From the NCBI GenBank assembly GCA_036501425.1, contig DASYAI010000037.1:6204-70203 (forward strand): a stretch of DNA of 64,000 bases. The letters are read 5' to 3'. A model generated the notes under the pieces. The model did not search any database, had not been told where the DNA came from, and saw nothing but the letters and a program-made list of their open reading frames with translations. Within the stretch, counting starts at the first letter, position 1; each line of letters begins with the position of its first letter. Below are positions 9,334 to 17,441 of this stretch, one piece after another. The DNA is from DATKRB01 sp036501425. Lineage in GTDB: Bacteria > Actinomycetota > Acidimicrobiia > Acidimicrobiales > RAAP-2. Made by a program: the position numbers and the translations under genes.

Positions 9334-10026
9334 TCAGTAGGCGCTGTGGTTCTGGGTGGCGAAGTGGTACAGCTGGCGGCCCGAGGCCACCTTGGTCACC
9401 CGCTCCGGATCGATGTGGTCGAAGCCGGTGGCGGCCACCAGTTGCTGGACCGCCAGCAGGTCGTCGTCGGTCATCTCCTCGACCACGGCGTCGGCGCCGA
9501 GCGACGCGATGGATCCCTGCACGTAGATGACCGCCTCGTAGAGGGAGTCGCCCAATGCGTGGCCGGCATCGCCGCCGATGAGGATGGTGCCGGCCTGGGC
9601 CAGAAAGCCGGTCATCGCCCCGGCGTCGCCGGCGATGGCGATGGCGCCGCCCTTGAGCGAGATGCCGGCCCGCAAGGAGGCGTCGCCTTCGATGACGATT
9701 CGGCCACCGCGGGCGCTGGCCCCGGCGCTCTGGGAGGCGCTACCCCGGACCCGGATGGTGCCGCCCATCAGGTTCTCGCCCACCGACCAGCCGACGAACC
9801 CGTGCACGGTGACGTCGGGTCCGGCGCCGTCCTTGGTCCCGCACAGGCCGCCGAGGAAGTAGCCGGCATTCCCGTCGACGGTGACGGTGACGGGGGCGGC
9901 CAGGCCCACGGCCAGGTTGTGGCGACCCCGGGGGGCAACCACGGTGGCGCCGGCACCGGCGGGCAGGGCGCGCAGGGCCTGGTTGACCGACCGGGTGCCC
10001 AGCACGTCGCAGTTCAGCGGGTCCAC
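9334..10026 (-). CDS. GXGXG-motif subunit of glutamate synthase-like enzyme (MgsB/GlxC-like)
   Basis: 230 residues corresponding to the C-terminal right-handed beta-helix (GXGXG domain) of GltB. Repeated glycine motifs occur through the middle of the protein (DGNAGYFLGGLCG, GGTIRVRGSASQSAGASARG, GGAIAIAGDAGAMTGFLAQ, GGDAGHALGDSLYEA). The start is GTG 10026, preceded by GAGGAGG at 10040-10034 with 7-base spacing; it therefore overlaps the end of the amidotransferase gene by 13 bases, implying coupled translation. This domain has a structural role, holding the amidotransferase and FMN subunits together. A longer open frame upstream is only the shadow of the amidotransferase gene. Confidence 0.85.
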   Translation of the reverse strand: MDPLNCDVLGTRSVNQALRALPAGAGATVVAPRGRHNLAVGLAAPVTVTVDGNAGYFLGGLCGTKDGAGPDVTVHGFVGWSVGENLMGGTIRVRGSASQSAGASARGGRIVIEGDASLRAGISLKGGAIAIAGDAGAMTGFLAQAGTILIGGDAGHALGDSLYEAVIYVQGSIASLGADAVVEEMTDDDLLAVQQLVAATGFDHIDPERVTKVASGRQLYHFATQNHSAY

Positions 10027-10919
10027 GTGTAGACCTCCTCGGGGCGGGGCTCGAAGACGACGGCGTCCGCGATACCGGGGAGCTCGGCCAGGGCCCGGTA
10101 CTCCGACGCCACGGCCACGTAGCCGGGCGCCTCGGCCACCACGGCGGGCTTGCAGGCGAAGGCGTCCCGCACGACCGACATGCCCTCCGCGCTGGTGATC
10201 ACCAGCGTGAAGAAGCCGTCCATCTCTTTCATGACCCAGCGGGTGGCCTCCTCGAGATCGTCGCCCGCCGCCAGGCGGTGGGCCAGAAAGCGGGCGCCCA
10301 CCTCGGAGTCGTTGTCCGAGTCGAACCGGATGCCCTGGTCCTCCAAGCGTCGCCGCATGGTGGCGTAGTTGGAGAAGGAGCCGTTGTGCACCACGCACAG
10401 GTCGCGGTCGGGCACGAAGGGGTGCGAGTGGAGCACGGTGACGGCGGACTCGGTGGCCATGCGGGTGTGGGCGATGGCCAGGTAGCCCTTCCACTGGCGC
10501 ACGCCGTAGCGGGCGCAGGTGTCGCTGGGCCGCCCGGTGTCCTTGAGCACGCGCAGGTGCCAGCCACTGCCGAGCACCCGCACGTCGGGCCACTGCTCGG
10601 CCAGGCAGGCGAGCGCGCCCTCGAGCGAGGCCTCGGGCACCTCGAGCACCGCGCCGACGCCGAAGGGCTCGACGCCGGCCCCGGTCGGGCACCGCTCGAG
10701 CAGGGAGCGCGCGACGGCCGCCCAGTCCACCGGGACGTCGGCCCCGAGCGAGACCTGCAGGCTGGCGGGGCCGGCGACCGACCGGCGGTCGGCATAGAGG
10801 GCGATGCCCGAGGAGTCGGGGCCGCGCTCGTCGAGCGCCTCGAGCATGGGCACCAGCAGGGAGCCCAGCTGGGGCTCGAGGGAGCCGTCACGCAGCAGGA
10901 GTCCGATGACGCCGCACAT
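10014..10919 (-). CDS. Class II glutamine amidotransferase subunit (MgsA/GlxB-like)
   Basis: 301 residues beginning Met-Cys-Gly, so Cys2 becomes the N-terminal nucleophile after Met removal, as in all class II (Ntn) amidotransferases. Further family motifs are LDERGPDSSGIALY at about 30-43, AIAHTRMATESAVTVLHSHPF at about 148-168 and LCVVHNGSFSNYATMRRRL at about 174-192. It would hydrolyse the gamma-amide of glutamine or of a gamma-glutamyl-alkylamide and pass the free amine to the FMN subunit. ATG 10919 lies 3 bases after the stop of the flavoprotein gene upstream, so it is in the same operon. Confidence 0.88.
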   Translation of the reverse strand: MCGVIGLLLRDGSLEPQLGSLLVPMLEALDERGPDSSGIALYADRRSVAGPASLQVSLGADVPVDWAAVARSLLERCPTGAGVEPFGVGAVLEVPEASLEGALACLAEQWPDVRVLGSGWHLRVLKDTGRPSDTCARYGVRQWKGYLAIAHTRMATESAVTVLHSHPFVPDRDLCVVHNGSFSNYATMRRRLEDQGIRFDSDNDSEVGARFLAHRLAAGDDLEEATRWVMKEMDGFFTLVITSAEGMSVVRDAFACKPAVVAEAPGYVAVASEYRALAELPGIADAVVFEPRPEEVYTWTR

Positions 10920-10922
10920 GGC

Positions 10923-11597
10923 TCAGCCCGCCGCCAGGGCCATGGGGCGGCGGTAGCGCTTGACGTAGGGGGGAACCTCGGCCGCGACACGGAGGTCCGG
11001 GTCGACCACGGGAGCTTCGATCACCGTGGTGAGGGGGATGACGCCGGCCCAGATGTCGAGGTCGTAGTCCTCCTCCTCGTCGTGCGGGAAGCCGCTGCGC
11101 ACCTTGGCCGAGGACTCGCTCAGGGGAAGGCGCAGCAGCATGGTGCTGCGAAGCTCCTTTTCGGTCGGGGGCCGGGCGTCACGGCTGCGCCCCGGGATGA
11201 TGTGGTCGACCATGAGCTCGAGGCCGTGGCGCTTCTCGTCGAGGTCCTTGACCTCGGAGGCTCGGCCGAGGACGACCACCGAGCGGTAGTTGATGTCGGT
11301 GTTGTAGGTGGAGCGGGCCACCACCAGACCGTCGACGAAGGTGACCGTCATGCAGATCTCGACCTCGGGCGCCTTGGCGCCCCGGAAGAGCCGGCTGGCC
11401 GCCGAGCCGTGCAGGAAGACGGTGTCGCCGTCGCGCCCGTAGGCGAGCGGGATGACCACGGGGAAGCCCTTGTCGGTGCACAGCCCGACATGGCACACGA
11501 ACCCTTCGTCCAAGATGGCGTCGATGGTCTGACGGTCGTAGGCAGCACGGTGGGCGTAGCGGTGCAAGGTGCTGCGCTCCGAGGCGGGTTCGCTCAC
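10923..11597 (-). CDS. Pyridoxamine 5'-phosphate oxidase-like flavin-binding protein
   Basis: 224 residues with the split-barrel flavin-binding fold: DAILDEGFVCHVGLCTD, FPVVIPLAYGRDGDTVFLHG and SAASRLFRG are typical of the NimA/PPOX-related flavoprotein branch rather than of true PdxH. FMN, FAD or F420 could be the ligand. It is the first gene of the minus-strand operon and reads from the AT-rich divergent promoter region. GTG 11597 is preceded by AGAGG. What it does beside a glutamate-synthase-like enzyme is unknown; an accessory flavin reductase or an amine-compound detoxifying role are possibilities. Confidence 0.78.
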   Translation of the reverse strand: MSEPASERSTLHRYAHRAAYDRQTIDAILDEGFVCHVGLCTDKGFPVVIPLAYGRDGDTVFLHGSAASRLFRGAKAPEVEICMTVTFVDGLVVARSTYNTDINYRSVVVLGRASEVKDLDEKRHGLELMVDHIIPGRSRDARPPTEKELRSTMLLRLPLSESSAKVRSGFPHDEEEDYDLDIWAGVIPLTTVIEAPVVDPDLRVAAEVPPYVKRYRRPMALAAG

Positions 11598-11896
11598 GAC
11601 GTCCTCTTTCGTCCGAGTGGGTGGGGCTTTGGTCCGAGTGGTCGGCGGGCCGGGGACCGCTGCCTGCCTCTCATTATGACGGCCCGGTGTTACCTGTCAA
11701 GAAACATCGTAGAAGAACAGGCAACACCAAAGCTGCGGTCCAATGGCTGGCACATTGGATTTCCGCGGTGTTTCGGGCCGCGAGCAGCGAATCTGTTAAC
11801 AGTCACGCAACAGTTGGCAATGAGCTAGTAACCATCACCTGTTTCTCATAGGGCAACATCGTTGACAACGAGCGAGCGACAGAGGAGGTGGTCGTC
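11598..11896. promoter_or_regulatory. Divergent promoter region of the amine/glutamate cluster
   Basis: This ~300-base region separates the two halves of the cluster. From about 11670 to 11880 it is clearly more AT-rich than anything around it, as expected for two divergent promoters and operators. It contains the inverted repeat listed separately and, close to the ligase gene, several GTTAACA/CAACA-like words, including CTGTTAACAG at 11793-11802. The ligase ribosome binding site AGAGGAGG is at 11881-11888. No gene is seen in it. Confidence 0.6.
11688..11726. promoter_or_regulatory. Inverted repeat, candidate operator
   Basis: TGTTACCTGT (11688-11697) and ACAGGCAACA (11717-11726) are inverted copies with one mismatch in ten, separated by 19 bases. 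The repeat sits in the middle of the divergent promoter region. It is a plausible binding site for the XRE-cupin regulator encoded at the end of the operon, but this is inferred from position only. Confidence 0.45.
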
Positions 11897-13282
11897 TTGA
11901 CCAGCACACTGGAGCGTGAGTCCGCCTCGATCACGAACGCGGCGGAGCTGACCGAGGCCACCAAGCGGGACGGCGTGGACTTCCTCTTCGCCATGTTCGT
12001 CGATCTGCACGGGAAGGCCTGCGCCAAGATGGTCCCGGTCTCCGCTATCGAAGGACTGCTCGCCGACGGCGCCGGCTTCGCCGGCTTCGCCGCGGGCCCG
12101 ATGGGTCAGGTGCCGTCCTCACCGGACATCCTCGCCATGCCCGACCTGAGCTCGTACATGCCGGCGCCGTGGCAGCCGGGGCTCGGCATCATCCAGTGCG
12201 ATCCCTATGTGCTGGGCGAGCCCTGGCCGTTCGCGCCACGGGTGATCCTGAGACGCCAGATCGAGCGTCTGGCCGACGCCGGCTATGCGCTGAATGTCGG
12301 GGCGGAAGCCGAGTACTTTCTCGTGCGCCGCACCCCGGAGGGTGGCATCACCGTGGCCGACCCCATGGACGCGGCGACGGCTCCGTGCTACGACGCCCGG
12401 GCGCTGACCCGCATGTTCGACCACCTGACCACGGTGTCCCGGCACATGAACGCGCTGGGGTGGGCCAACTACGCCAACGACCACGAGGATGCCAACGGGC
12501 AGTTCGAGCAGAACTTCCGCTTCGCCGACGCCCTGACCACCGCCGACCGGGTCATCGTCTTCCGTTACATGGTGCACAGCCTGGCGGCCCAGGCCGGGAT
12601 GCTGGCCACCTTCATGCCCAAGCCCTTCACCAACCTGACCGGGAATGGGCTGCACATGCACCTCAGCCTGTGGGATGCCGAAGGGGGCGCCCTCTTCATG
12701 GGCGAGGACGACCCCCGCGGGCTCGGCGTGTCGCCGCTCGGCTATTCCTTCATCGCCGGGCTGCTCGAGCACGCCGAGGCGCTGGCCGCCGTGGCCTGCC
12801 CGACCGTCAACTCCTACAAGCGCCTGGCCGCGCCGGCGCCCAACTCCGGCGCCGCCTGGTCGCCCACGTACGCCACCTACGGGGGCAACGACCGCACCCA
12901 CATGCTCCGGGTGCCGGACCCGGGGCGGGTGGAGGACCGGTGCATCGACGGATCGGCCAATCCGTACCTCGCCCTGAGCGCGCTGATCGCCGCGGGCATG
13001 GACGGCATGGCCAAGGGCCTCGACCCGGGCGACCCGTGCGACCTCGATCTGCTGTCGCTGTCACCGCTCGAGGCGACCGAGCTCGGCCTGCGCTCCATGC
13101 CCATGACCCTGTGGCACGCGCTGGACCACCTCGAAATCGACGAGGCGCTGCGCGACGGCCTGGGCAAGACGCCACAAGGCGACTACCTGGACTATTTCGT
13201 GAAGACCAAGCGCGACGAGGTACGGGCTTCTCACCGCGAGGTGACGCCTTGGGAGCTGGATCGCTACCTGCAGGCGTTCTGA
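11897..13282 (+). CDS. Glutamine synthetase-like ligase, probable gamma-glutamylmethylamide synthetase type (GlnT/GmaS)
   Basis: 461 residues with the full glutamine synthetase fold: beta-Grasp N-domain (FLFAMFVDLHGKACAKMVPV), metal/ATP motifs NVGAEAEYFLV and ANGQFEQNF, NLTGNGLHMHLSLWD, the loop VNSYKRLAAPAPNSGAAWSP, and the C-terminal EDRCIDGSANPYLALSALI. It lacks the adenylylation site region of GlnA-I and has the short C-terminus common in GlnT/GmaS proteins. Such enzymes join glutamate to ammonia, methylamine or another amine with ATP. Given the adjoining MgsABC-like genes, a gamma-glutamyl-alkylamide product is the best guess. The start is TTG 11897, because AGAGGAGG (11881-11888) is 8 bases away; the in-frame GTG 11888 would overlap it. 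Confidence 0.85.
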   Translation: MTSTLERESASITNAAELTEATKRDGVDFLFAMFVDLHGKACAKMVPVSAIEGLLADGAGFAGFAAGPMGQVPSSPDILAMPDLSSYMPAPWQPGLGIIQCDPYVLGEPWPFAPRVILRRQIERLADAGYALNVGAEAEYFLVRRTPEGGITVADPMDAATAPCYDARALTRMFDHLTTVSRHMNALGWANYANDHEDANGQFEQNFRFADALTTADRVIVFRYMVHSLAAQAGMLATFMPKPFTNLTGNGLHMHLSLWDAEGGALFMGEDDPRGLGVSPLGYSFIAGLLEHAEALAAVACPTVNSYKRLAAPAPNSGAAWSPTYATYGGNDRTHMLRVPDPGRVEDRCIDGSANPYLALSALIAAGMDGMAKGLDPGDPCDLDLLSLSPLEATELGLRSMPMTLWHALDHLEIDEALRDGLGKTPQGDYLDYFVKTKRDEVRASHREVTPWELDRYLQAF

Positions 13283-13340
13283 CCCTCGACCACTCGAGCA
13301 AGCAGCCCCCAACCCTGCCAGATCCGGACGAGGAGACGAG

Positions 13341-14924
13341 ATGAGTGAACACGGCACCGTGACCAGCCCGCCCGAGGTCGCCACCTCTCTGAGCAGAGGG
13401 ACGAACTGGTGGGGCGCCTTCGTGATCGGCCTGGCCGGCACCATCTTGGTGACCGGCATCGTCCCGTTCGCCGTCTCGTCCATGGGTGCGGCGGCCATCC
13501 CGGCCATCGCGCTGGTGGTGATCATCGGCTTGGTGGTCTGCCTGTGCATGGGCGAGCTAGCCGCGCTCCTGCCCCACCGGACCGGCGGCATGCCGTCCTA
13601 CGCCTACGAGAGCTTCGAACCCCTCGGGCACACGACGGCGAAACATATCGGCGGAATCTCGGGCTGGGGGTACTGGCTGGGGTGGTTTCCCGTCGCTCCC
13701 ATCAACATGCTGCTGGCCGCCGGGTACATCGCCGTTCTCTTCCACGTGCCGCTCGGTCGCTCCTTCTCACCCCTGGGCACACTGGGCACACCGGTGTCCC
13801 TCGGCGTGCTCGCCATTACGTTCATCGGTCTGCTGGGGCTCTTTGCCCTGTGCTGGTTCGGTATCAAGCTGGGCGCCACGTTCGCCACCGTTCTGGGCGT
13901 GACCTCGATGGTGCCCCTGACCCTGTTGATCCTCCTGCCGATCTTCAAGCCTTCGAGCTTCCACTGGTCGAACATCTCGGGCTTCCACTACGCCGATCCG
14001 AAGACGGCGGGCTTCATCTTCTTCATGAGCTGGATCTTCGTGATCTCCTGGAACGCCATCGCAATGGAGGCCGCGGCGTGCTACATCGGCGAGTGTCGCG
14101 ATCCCGCCCGTGACGCCAAGATCGCGTTGACGGCCGAGGGCCTCTACGGAGTGTTCGTGTACATCGGCACGGCGATCGTCTTCGTGGGAATCCTCGGGGC
14201 CTCCCTCAAGACGGCGGATCCCCTCACGCTCTACACGAGCTTTTGCGACCACATCTTCGGCAACGCCGCCTGGGTGAAGTACGTCATCGGCATCCCGCTG
14301 ATCTTCGCCCTGCTGCTCTCGGTGCTCAACGCCATCATGGGGGTGGCCCGGTCGCTCTTCCAGGCCTCCGAAGACCGCCTCCTGCCACGGTTCTTCGAGC
14401 ACACGAACAAGCACCACGTGCCGGACCGGGCCATGGCCTTCAACGTGGTCTGCGCCCTGCTGGTCAGCCTGTTCGGCTCGCCGGTGCGGATCTACATCTT
14501 CTCCAACGTTGGCTACATCGTGGCCGTTGCAGCGTCCATGTACGGGTACTTCCTCATCCGTCAGTTCCGACCCGAGCGTGTCAGCCCCTTCCGTATGCCG
14601 GGCTGGTTCCGCTGGGTGGCGCTCGCCATCGCACTCTTCCTCACCTTCGACTACTTCGTGGGCGGCTGGAACTCGCCGAACATCGTGGTGGGGCCCGGGC
14701 AGGGACACTTCTTGTACATCCTCGGTCTGGTGATCGTGGCGGCCTACGTCCCGCTCTACTGGTGGCGCAAGATGAGCGACAAGCGGCGGGGGGTCGACAC
14801 ATCCCAGGCCATGCCCCTGGTGGTCGGGTCACCGGGCGGCATCGACCTCGATGACACGCCCGGCCCGACGGTGGTGCCCGAAGGGCTGCCGACGCTGTCG
14901 ACCATGCAGGACACGGAGCTGTGA
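13341..14924 (+). CDS. APC-superfamily amino acid/amine permease
   Basis: 527 residues with about 12 hydrophobic segments between residues 25 and 480. The APC hallmark of TM1 (WWGAFVIGLAGTILVTGIVPF) is followed by the glycine-rich AALLPHRTGGMPSYAYESF. It should carry amines or amino acids into the cell by proton or sodium symport. Its position directly after the ligase gene suggests it imports the amine used by this cluster. ATG 13341 has GAGGAGAC just upstream. The last ~50 residues are a soluble tail. The stop overlaps the next gene's GTG start. Confidence 0.88.
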   Translation: MSEHGTVTSPPEVATSLSRGTNWWGAFVIGLAGTILVTGIVPFAVSSMGAAAIPAIALVVIIGLVVCLCMGELAALLPHRTGGMPSYAYESFEPLGHTTAKHIGGISGWGYWLGWFPVAPINMLLAAGYIAVLFHVPLGRSFSPLGTLGTPVSLGVLAITFIGLLGLFALCWFGIKLGATFATVLGVTSMVPLTLLILLPIFKPSSFHWSNISGFHYADPKTAGFIFFMSWIFVISWNAIAMEAAACYIGECRDPARDAKIALTAEGLYGVFVYIGTAIVFVGILGASLKTADPLTLYTSFCDHIFGNAAWVKYVIGIPLIFALLLSVLNAIMGVARSLFQASEDRLLPRFFEHTNKHHVPDRAMAFNVVCALLVSLFGSPVRIYIFSNVGYIVAVAASMYGYFLIRQFRPERVSPFRMPGWFRWVALAIALFLTFDYFVGGWNSPNIVVGPGQGHFLYILGLVIVAAYVPLYWWRKMSDKRRGVDTSQAMPLVVGSPGGIDLDDTPGPTVVPEGLPTLSTMQDTEL

Positions 14925-15439
14925 CGATCGCCCCAACCGCGGCCGTCGGGACCGCCCACCCGATCCGGCGCAGGTTCGGGCGACGCAAATTCGACAAGCA
15001 GCCCGCGCAGCCGGCGGCCGTGCTCATCGCCGCCAACGGGGTGACCATCCCCGGGGCCGCCCTCCGCCTCGGGCTGCGCCTGAGCGCGGGACGGCCGGTG
15101 GCGGTGGTGAGCATCGCCCGCCTCTATGGGTCGAGCCTGGGCCTGCAGAACCCGGGCCTGATGCCGAGCCGCAAGGAGATGGCCGAGCAGCGCGACATCG
15201 TCCAACGGGCCGTGGCCGCGCTCGAGAAGGGCGGGGTCGAGTCCTGGGGCCAGATCGCGGTGTCCCGGAAGCCGGCCAAGACCATTGCGGCGGCGGCCCA
15301 GGCCCGCTCGGTGGAGCACGTCATCGTCGTGCGGCCGGACCAGGCCGTGCGCTGGCGGCAGGTGGTGGAGGGGGACCTGGTCAAGGAGGTGGCCCGCAAG
15401 GTCGGCTCCGCCGTCGAAGTCGAGGGGGTCAGTCCCTGA
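14921..15439 (+). CDS. Hypothetical Usp-like protein linked to the permease
   Basis: 172 residues, starting at a GTG that overlaps the permease stop (GTGA). The core (PAAVLIAANGVTIPGAALRL, GRPVAVVSIARLYG, ALEKGGVESWGQIAVSRKP, SVEHVIVVRPDQ) has the alternating strand-helix pattern of a universal-stress-protein/Rossmann-like fold but no clear ATP motif. Some APC transporters carry such a domain fused at their C-terminus; here it may be the detached version, regulating the transporter. No function is established. Confidence 0.65.
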   Translation: MTIAPTAAVGTAHPIRRRFGRRKFDKQPAQPAAVLIAANGVTIPGAALRLGLRLSAGRPVAVVSIARLYGSSLGLQNPGLMPSRKEMAEQRDIVQRAVAALEKGGVESWGQIAVSRKPAKTIAAAAQARSVEHVIVVRPDQAVRWRQVVEGDLVKEVARKVGSAVEVEGVSP

Positions 15440-15482
15440 GCGTCGTCACGCCCATCCGCCACGTCCAAGGAGAAGCACCGAT

Positions 15483-15938
15483 ATGTACCTCAGCATGCAG
15501 CGGGTCCGGTTCTCGAGCCCCGACGCATACGACAAGTTCCGCACCGTCTTCAGCGACGTGCGCCACCACCTCATGACCAAGCCCGGGTTCTTGCACCTGA
15601 CGTGGTGGGAGCACCCCGACGAGCCCGGTTGGTACGTCGAGCTCTCCATGTGGTCGTCCAAGGAGGCGGTGAACGACTGGCACATGGACACTTACCACAA
15701 GCACGCCAAGGAGTGGGCGGCCAACGGCGCCATCATGGAAGACATCATCACCAACTTCGAGCTCAACGGGACCAGGTTGCTGCGCATCTGCCCGACCTGC
15801 GGCACCCTGCAGGACAAGGAGTACGACCTGGCGTCGGAGCTCAAGGTGCTGGCCGAGCCTTGTCCCAAGTGTGGCTTCCACTTCCCGGTCGCCAAGGAGA
15901 CGGCCAACAGCACCGCGGTGTTCAAGGACATCATCTGA
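15483..15938 (+). CDS. Dimeric alpha-beta barrel (ABM-like) protein with zinc ribbon tail
   Basis: 151 residues. The N-terminal ~95 residues (MYLSMQRVRFSSPDAYDKF, KPGFLHLTWWEHPDEPG, YVELSMWSSKEAVNDWHMD) match the antibiotic-biosynthesis-monooxygenase/ferredoxin-like barrel. The C-terminal ~45 residues carry CPTCG and CPKCG separated by about 30 residues, a rubredoxin- or zinc-ribbon-like metal site. The barrel may bind or oxidise a small molecule; the ribbon may mediate electron transfer or protein contact. It is the last gene of the permease operon (AAGGAG 10 bases before ATG). I know no characterised protein of this exact architecture. Confidence 0.75.
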   Translation: MYLSMQRVRFSSPDAYDKFRTVFSDVRHHLMTKPGFLHLTWWEHPDEPGWYVELSMWSSKEAVNDWHMDTYHKHAKEWAANGAIMEDIITNFELNGTRLLRICPTCGTLQDKEYDLASELKVLAEPCPKCGFHFPVAKETANSTAVFKDII

Positions 15939-16041
15939 GCGCCGACCAACGCCAAGCGGAGCTTCTCCCAGCTGGGGCTTTCGCCGCCCGCCGACTCCAT
16001 CTGGCTCGAGGTCGAGGCGCCAGACAGCACATCCGCGGTCC

Positions 16042-16875
16042 CTACTGACGGTCCGGGAGCTGGCGGCCCAGCACCCAACCGATGGCGTCCAGCCCCTGGG
16101 CCACCGTCCAATGCCCGCCCCCCGGGTCCTTCAAGTTGGACCGACCTTCGCGGTCGAGAAGGTGCTGCAGTCGAGGCGGGAGCTTCCCTACCTTGACCAT
16201 GCCACCGGCGAAGAAGCGCTCCCGCAACCGCTGGTCGAGCAGGAAGAAACCGTCGGAGTGGTCGACGTCGTAGGTGTAGGGCTGGTGGGTTTCCCAGTCG
16301 ATCCCCGGCGGCGACCCCTCGGGCACCGTCTGGTAGTAGACGCCGAAGTATCGCCACAACTGGGCGATGGTGGCGCCCGTCCCGGTCAGGAGCGGCCAGT
16401 CCGACCCCGTCCACCGGGCGTAGGCGGCCAGACGAGCCGGGGTGTCCCTGCCCGGGTCGACGGTGACCTCGATGAGAGCCACCTGATGCGCCAGCCCGTC
16501 TCTGGCGATCGACTTTGCCATCTCCAAGAGCGCTCCCGTCGTAATGGGGCACTCCTCTTGGCAGGAAGTGAGGAAGGGAGCCAACAGGACCACTTTGCCT
16601 CGGAACTGGTCGAGGGTGACCGTCCGGCCGTCTTGGTCTTGGAAGGCAAGATCGGTAATGGCGGCGGGGACCGTCCGGTGCTCGGTGACGCCGATGGAGG
16701 CGGGGGGCGCACTGGGCGTGGACGCGCCGGCGCCCCCTGCCTCGCCGACCAGGCCCAGGCCGAGGAGGACGAACGCCGAAAGCAGTGCCCGGGGGACGAC
16801 GTGCCGTCGGCCCCAGCGGGAGCGGGGACGATCGGCGAACCAGTGGAACGCGTTCGGGAACTCGGGGACGGTCAC
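16042..16875 (-). CDS. SCO1/SenC-family thioredoxin-fold protein
   Basis: 277 residues. A membrane segment at about 28-47 (VVPRALLSAFVLLGLGLVGE) acts as anchor or signal. It is followed by a thioredoxin-fold domain with the copper/thiol motif Cys105-x3-Cys109-Pro (TSCQEECPIT) and the distant histidine in DVDHSDGFFLLD. SCO proteins deliver copper to cytochrome c oxidase or act as thiol reductases outside the membrane. No oxidase genes are nearby. GTG 16875 follows a GGAGG with 5-base spacing. It is divergent from the marR-clc pair and shares its short promoter region. Confidence 0.8.
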   Translation of the reverse strand: MTVPEFPNAFHWFADRPRSRWGRRHVVPRALLSAFVLLGLGLVGEAGGAGASTPSAPPASIGVTEHRTVPAAITDLAFQDQDGRTVTLDQFRGKVVLLAPFLTSCQEECPITTGALLEMAKSIARDGLAHQVALIEVTVDPGRDTPARLAAYARWTGSDWPLLTGTGATIAQLWRYFGVYYQTVPEGSPPGIDWETHQPYTYDVDHSDGFFLLDQRLRERFFAGGMVKVGKLPPRLQHLLDREGRSNLKDPGGGHWTVAQGLDAIGWVLGRQLPDRQ

Positions 16876-16939
16876 GGCGCCTCCGGCCGGCGAAGCGACG
16901 GGCAGAACGGGGATTGGCAGCGGATGTCGTCAGTCTAGG

Positions 16940-16962
16940 TAATAATTAGCTAGTGCAGCTAA
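16940..16962 (+). promoter_or_regulatory. -10 element and palindromic operator at the marR start
   Basis: TAATAAT (16940-16946) lies 6 bases before the GTG at 16953, consistent with a leaderless transcript. TTAGCT (16946-16951) and AGCTAA (16957-16962) form a perfect 6+6 inverted repeat with a 5-base centre that covers the end of the -10, the start point and the start codon. A repressor bound here would block its own transcription. A weak -35 TTGGCA is at 16914-16919. Confidence 0.55.
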
Positions 16963-17441
16963 ATCCGCCCCGGACCGAAGCCGACCGGGACTCGACCGTC
17001 GACGCCGTGCTCACGGCCAGTCGGGTGTTCGTGGCCCTCGCCGCCCGATCGCTGGCCGAGGCAGGCGAGGAGGTGACGCTCACCCAGTACCGGTCGCTGG
17101 TCGTGCTGGCGTCCCGTGGCCCACAGGGCGTCAACGCCCTGGCCGAGGCGGTCGCGGTGACGCCGCCGACCGCCTCGCGCCTGGTGGAGCGGCTGGTTCG
17201 CAAGGGCCTGGTCCGCCGGCGGGCGGACCGCCACGACCGGCGGCAGGTCCGGATCACGTTGACCGAGGCCGGCCGTCACCTGGTGGACCTGGTGACTGAA
17301 CGCCGGCGCCAGGAGATCGCCGCCCTCCTGACATCGATCCCCGCCGAAGTCCAACGGTCCATGGTCGCCGGCCTTCAGGGCCTGGCCGAAGCGGCCGGTG
17401 AGGTTCCCGAGCAGGACTGGAGCACCGGATGGGACCTCTGA
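16953..17441 (+). CDS. MarR-family transcriptional regulator
   Basis: 162 residues. The winged helix lies at about 45-115: TLTQYRSLVVLASRGPQGVN, then LAEAVAVTPPTASRLVERLV and the wing RKGLVRRRADRHDRRQVRITL. MarR proteins are dimeric repressors of genes for efflux, stress or degradation. The gene overlaps the following ClC channel by 13 bases, so both are likely expressed together and the ion channel may be its target. The palindrome at its start suggests autorepression. Confidence 0.85.
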   Translation: MQLNPPRTEADRDSTVDAVLTASRVFVALAARSLAEAGEEVTLTQYRSLVVLASRGPQGVNALAEAVAVTPPTASRLVERLVRKGLVRRRADRHDRRQVRITLTEAGRHLVDLVTERRRQEIAALLTSIPAEVQRSMVAGLQGLAEAAGEVPEQDWSTGWDL

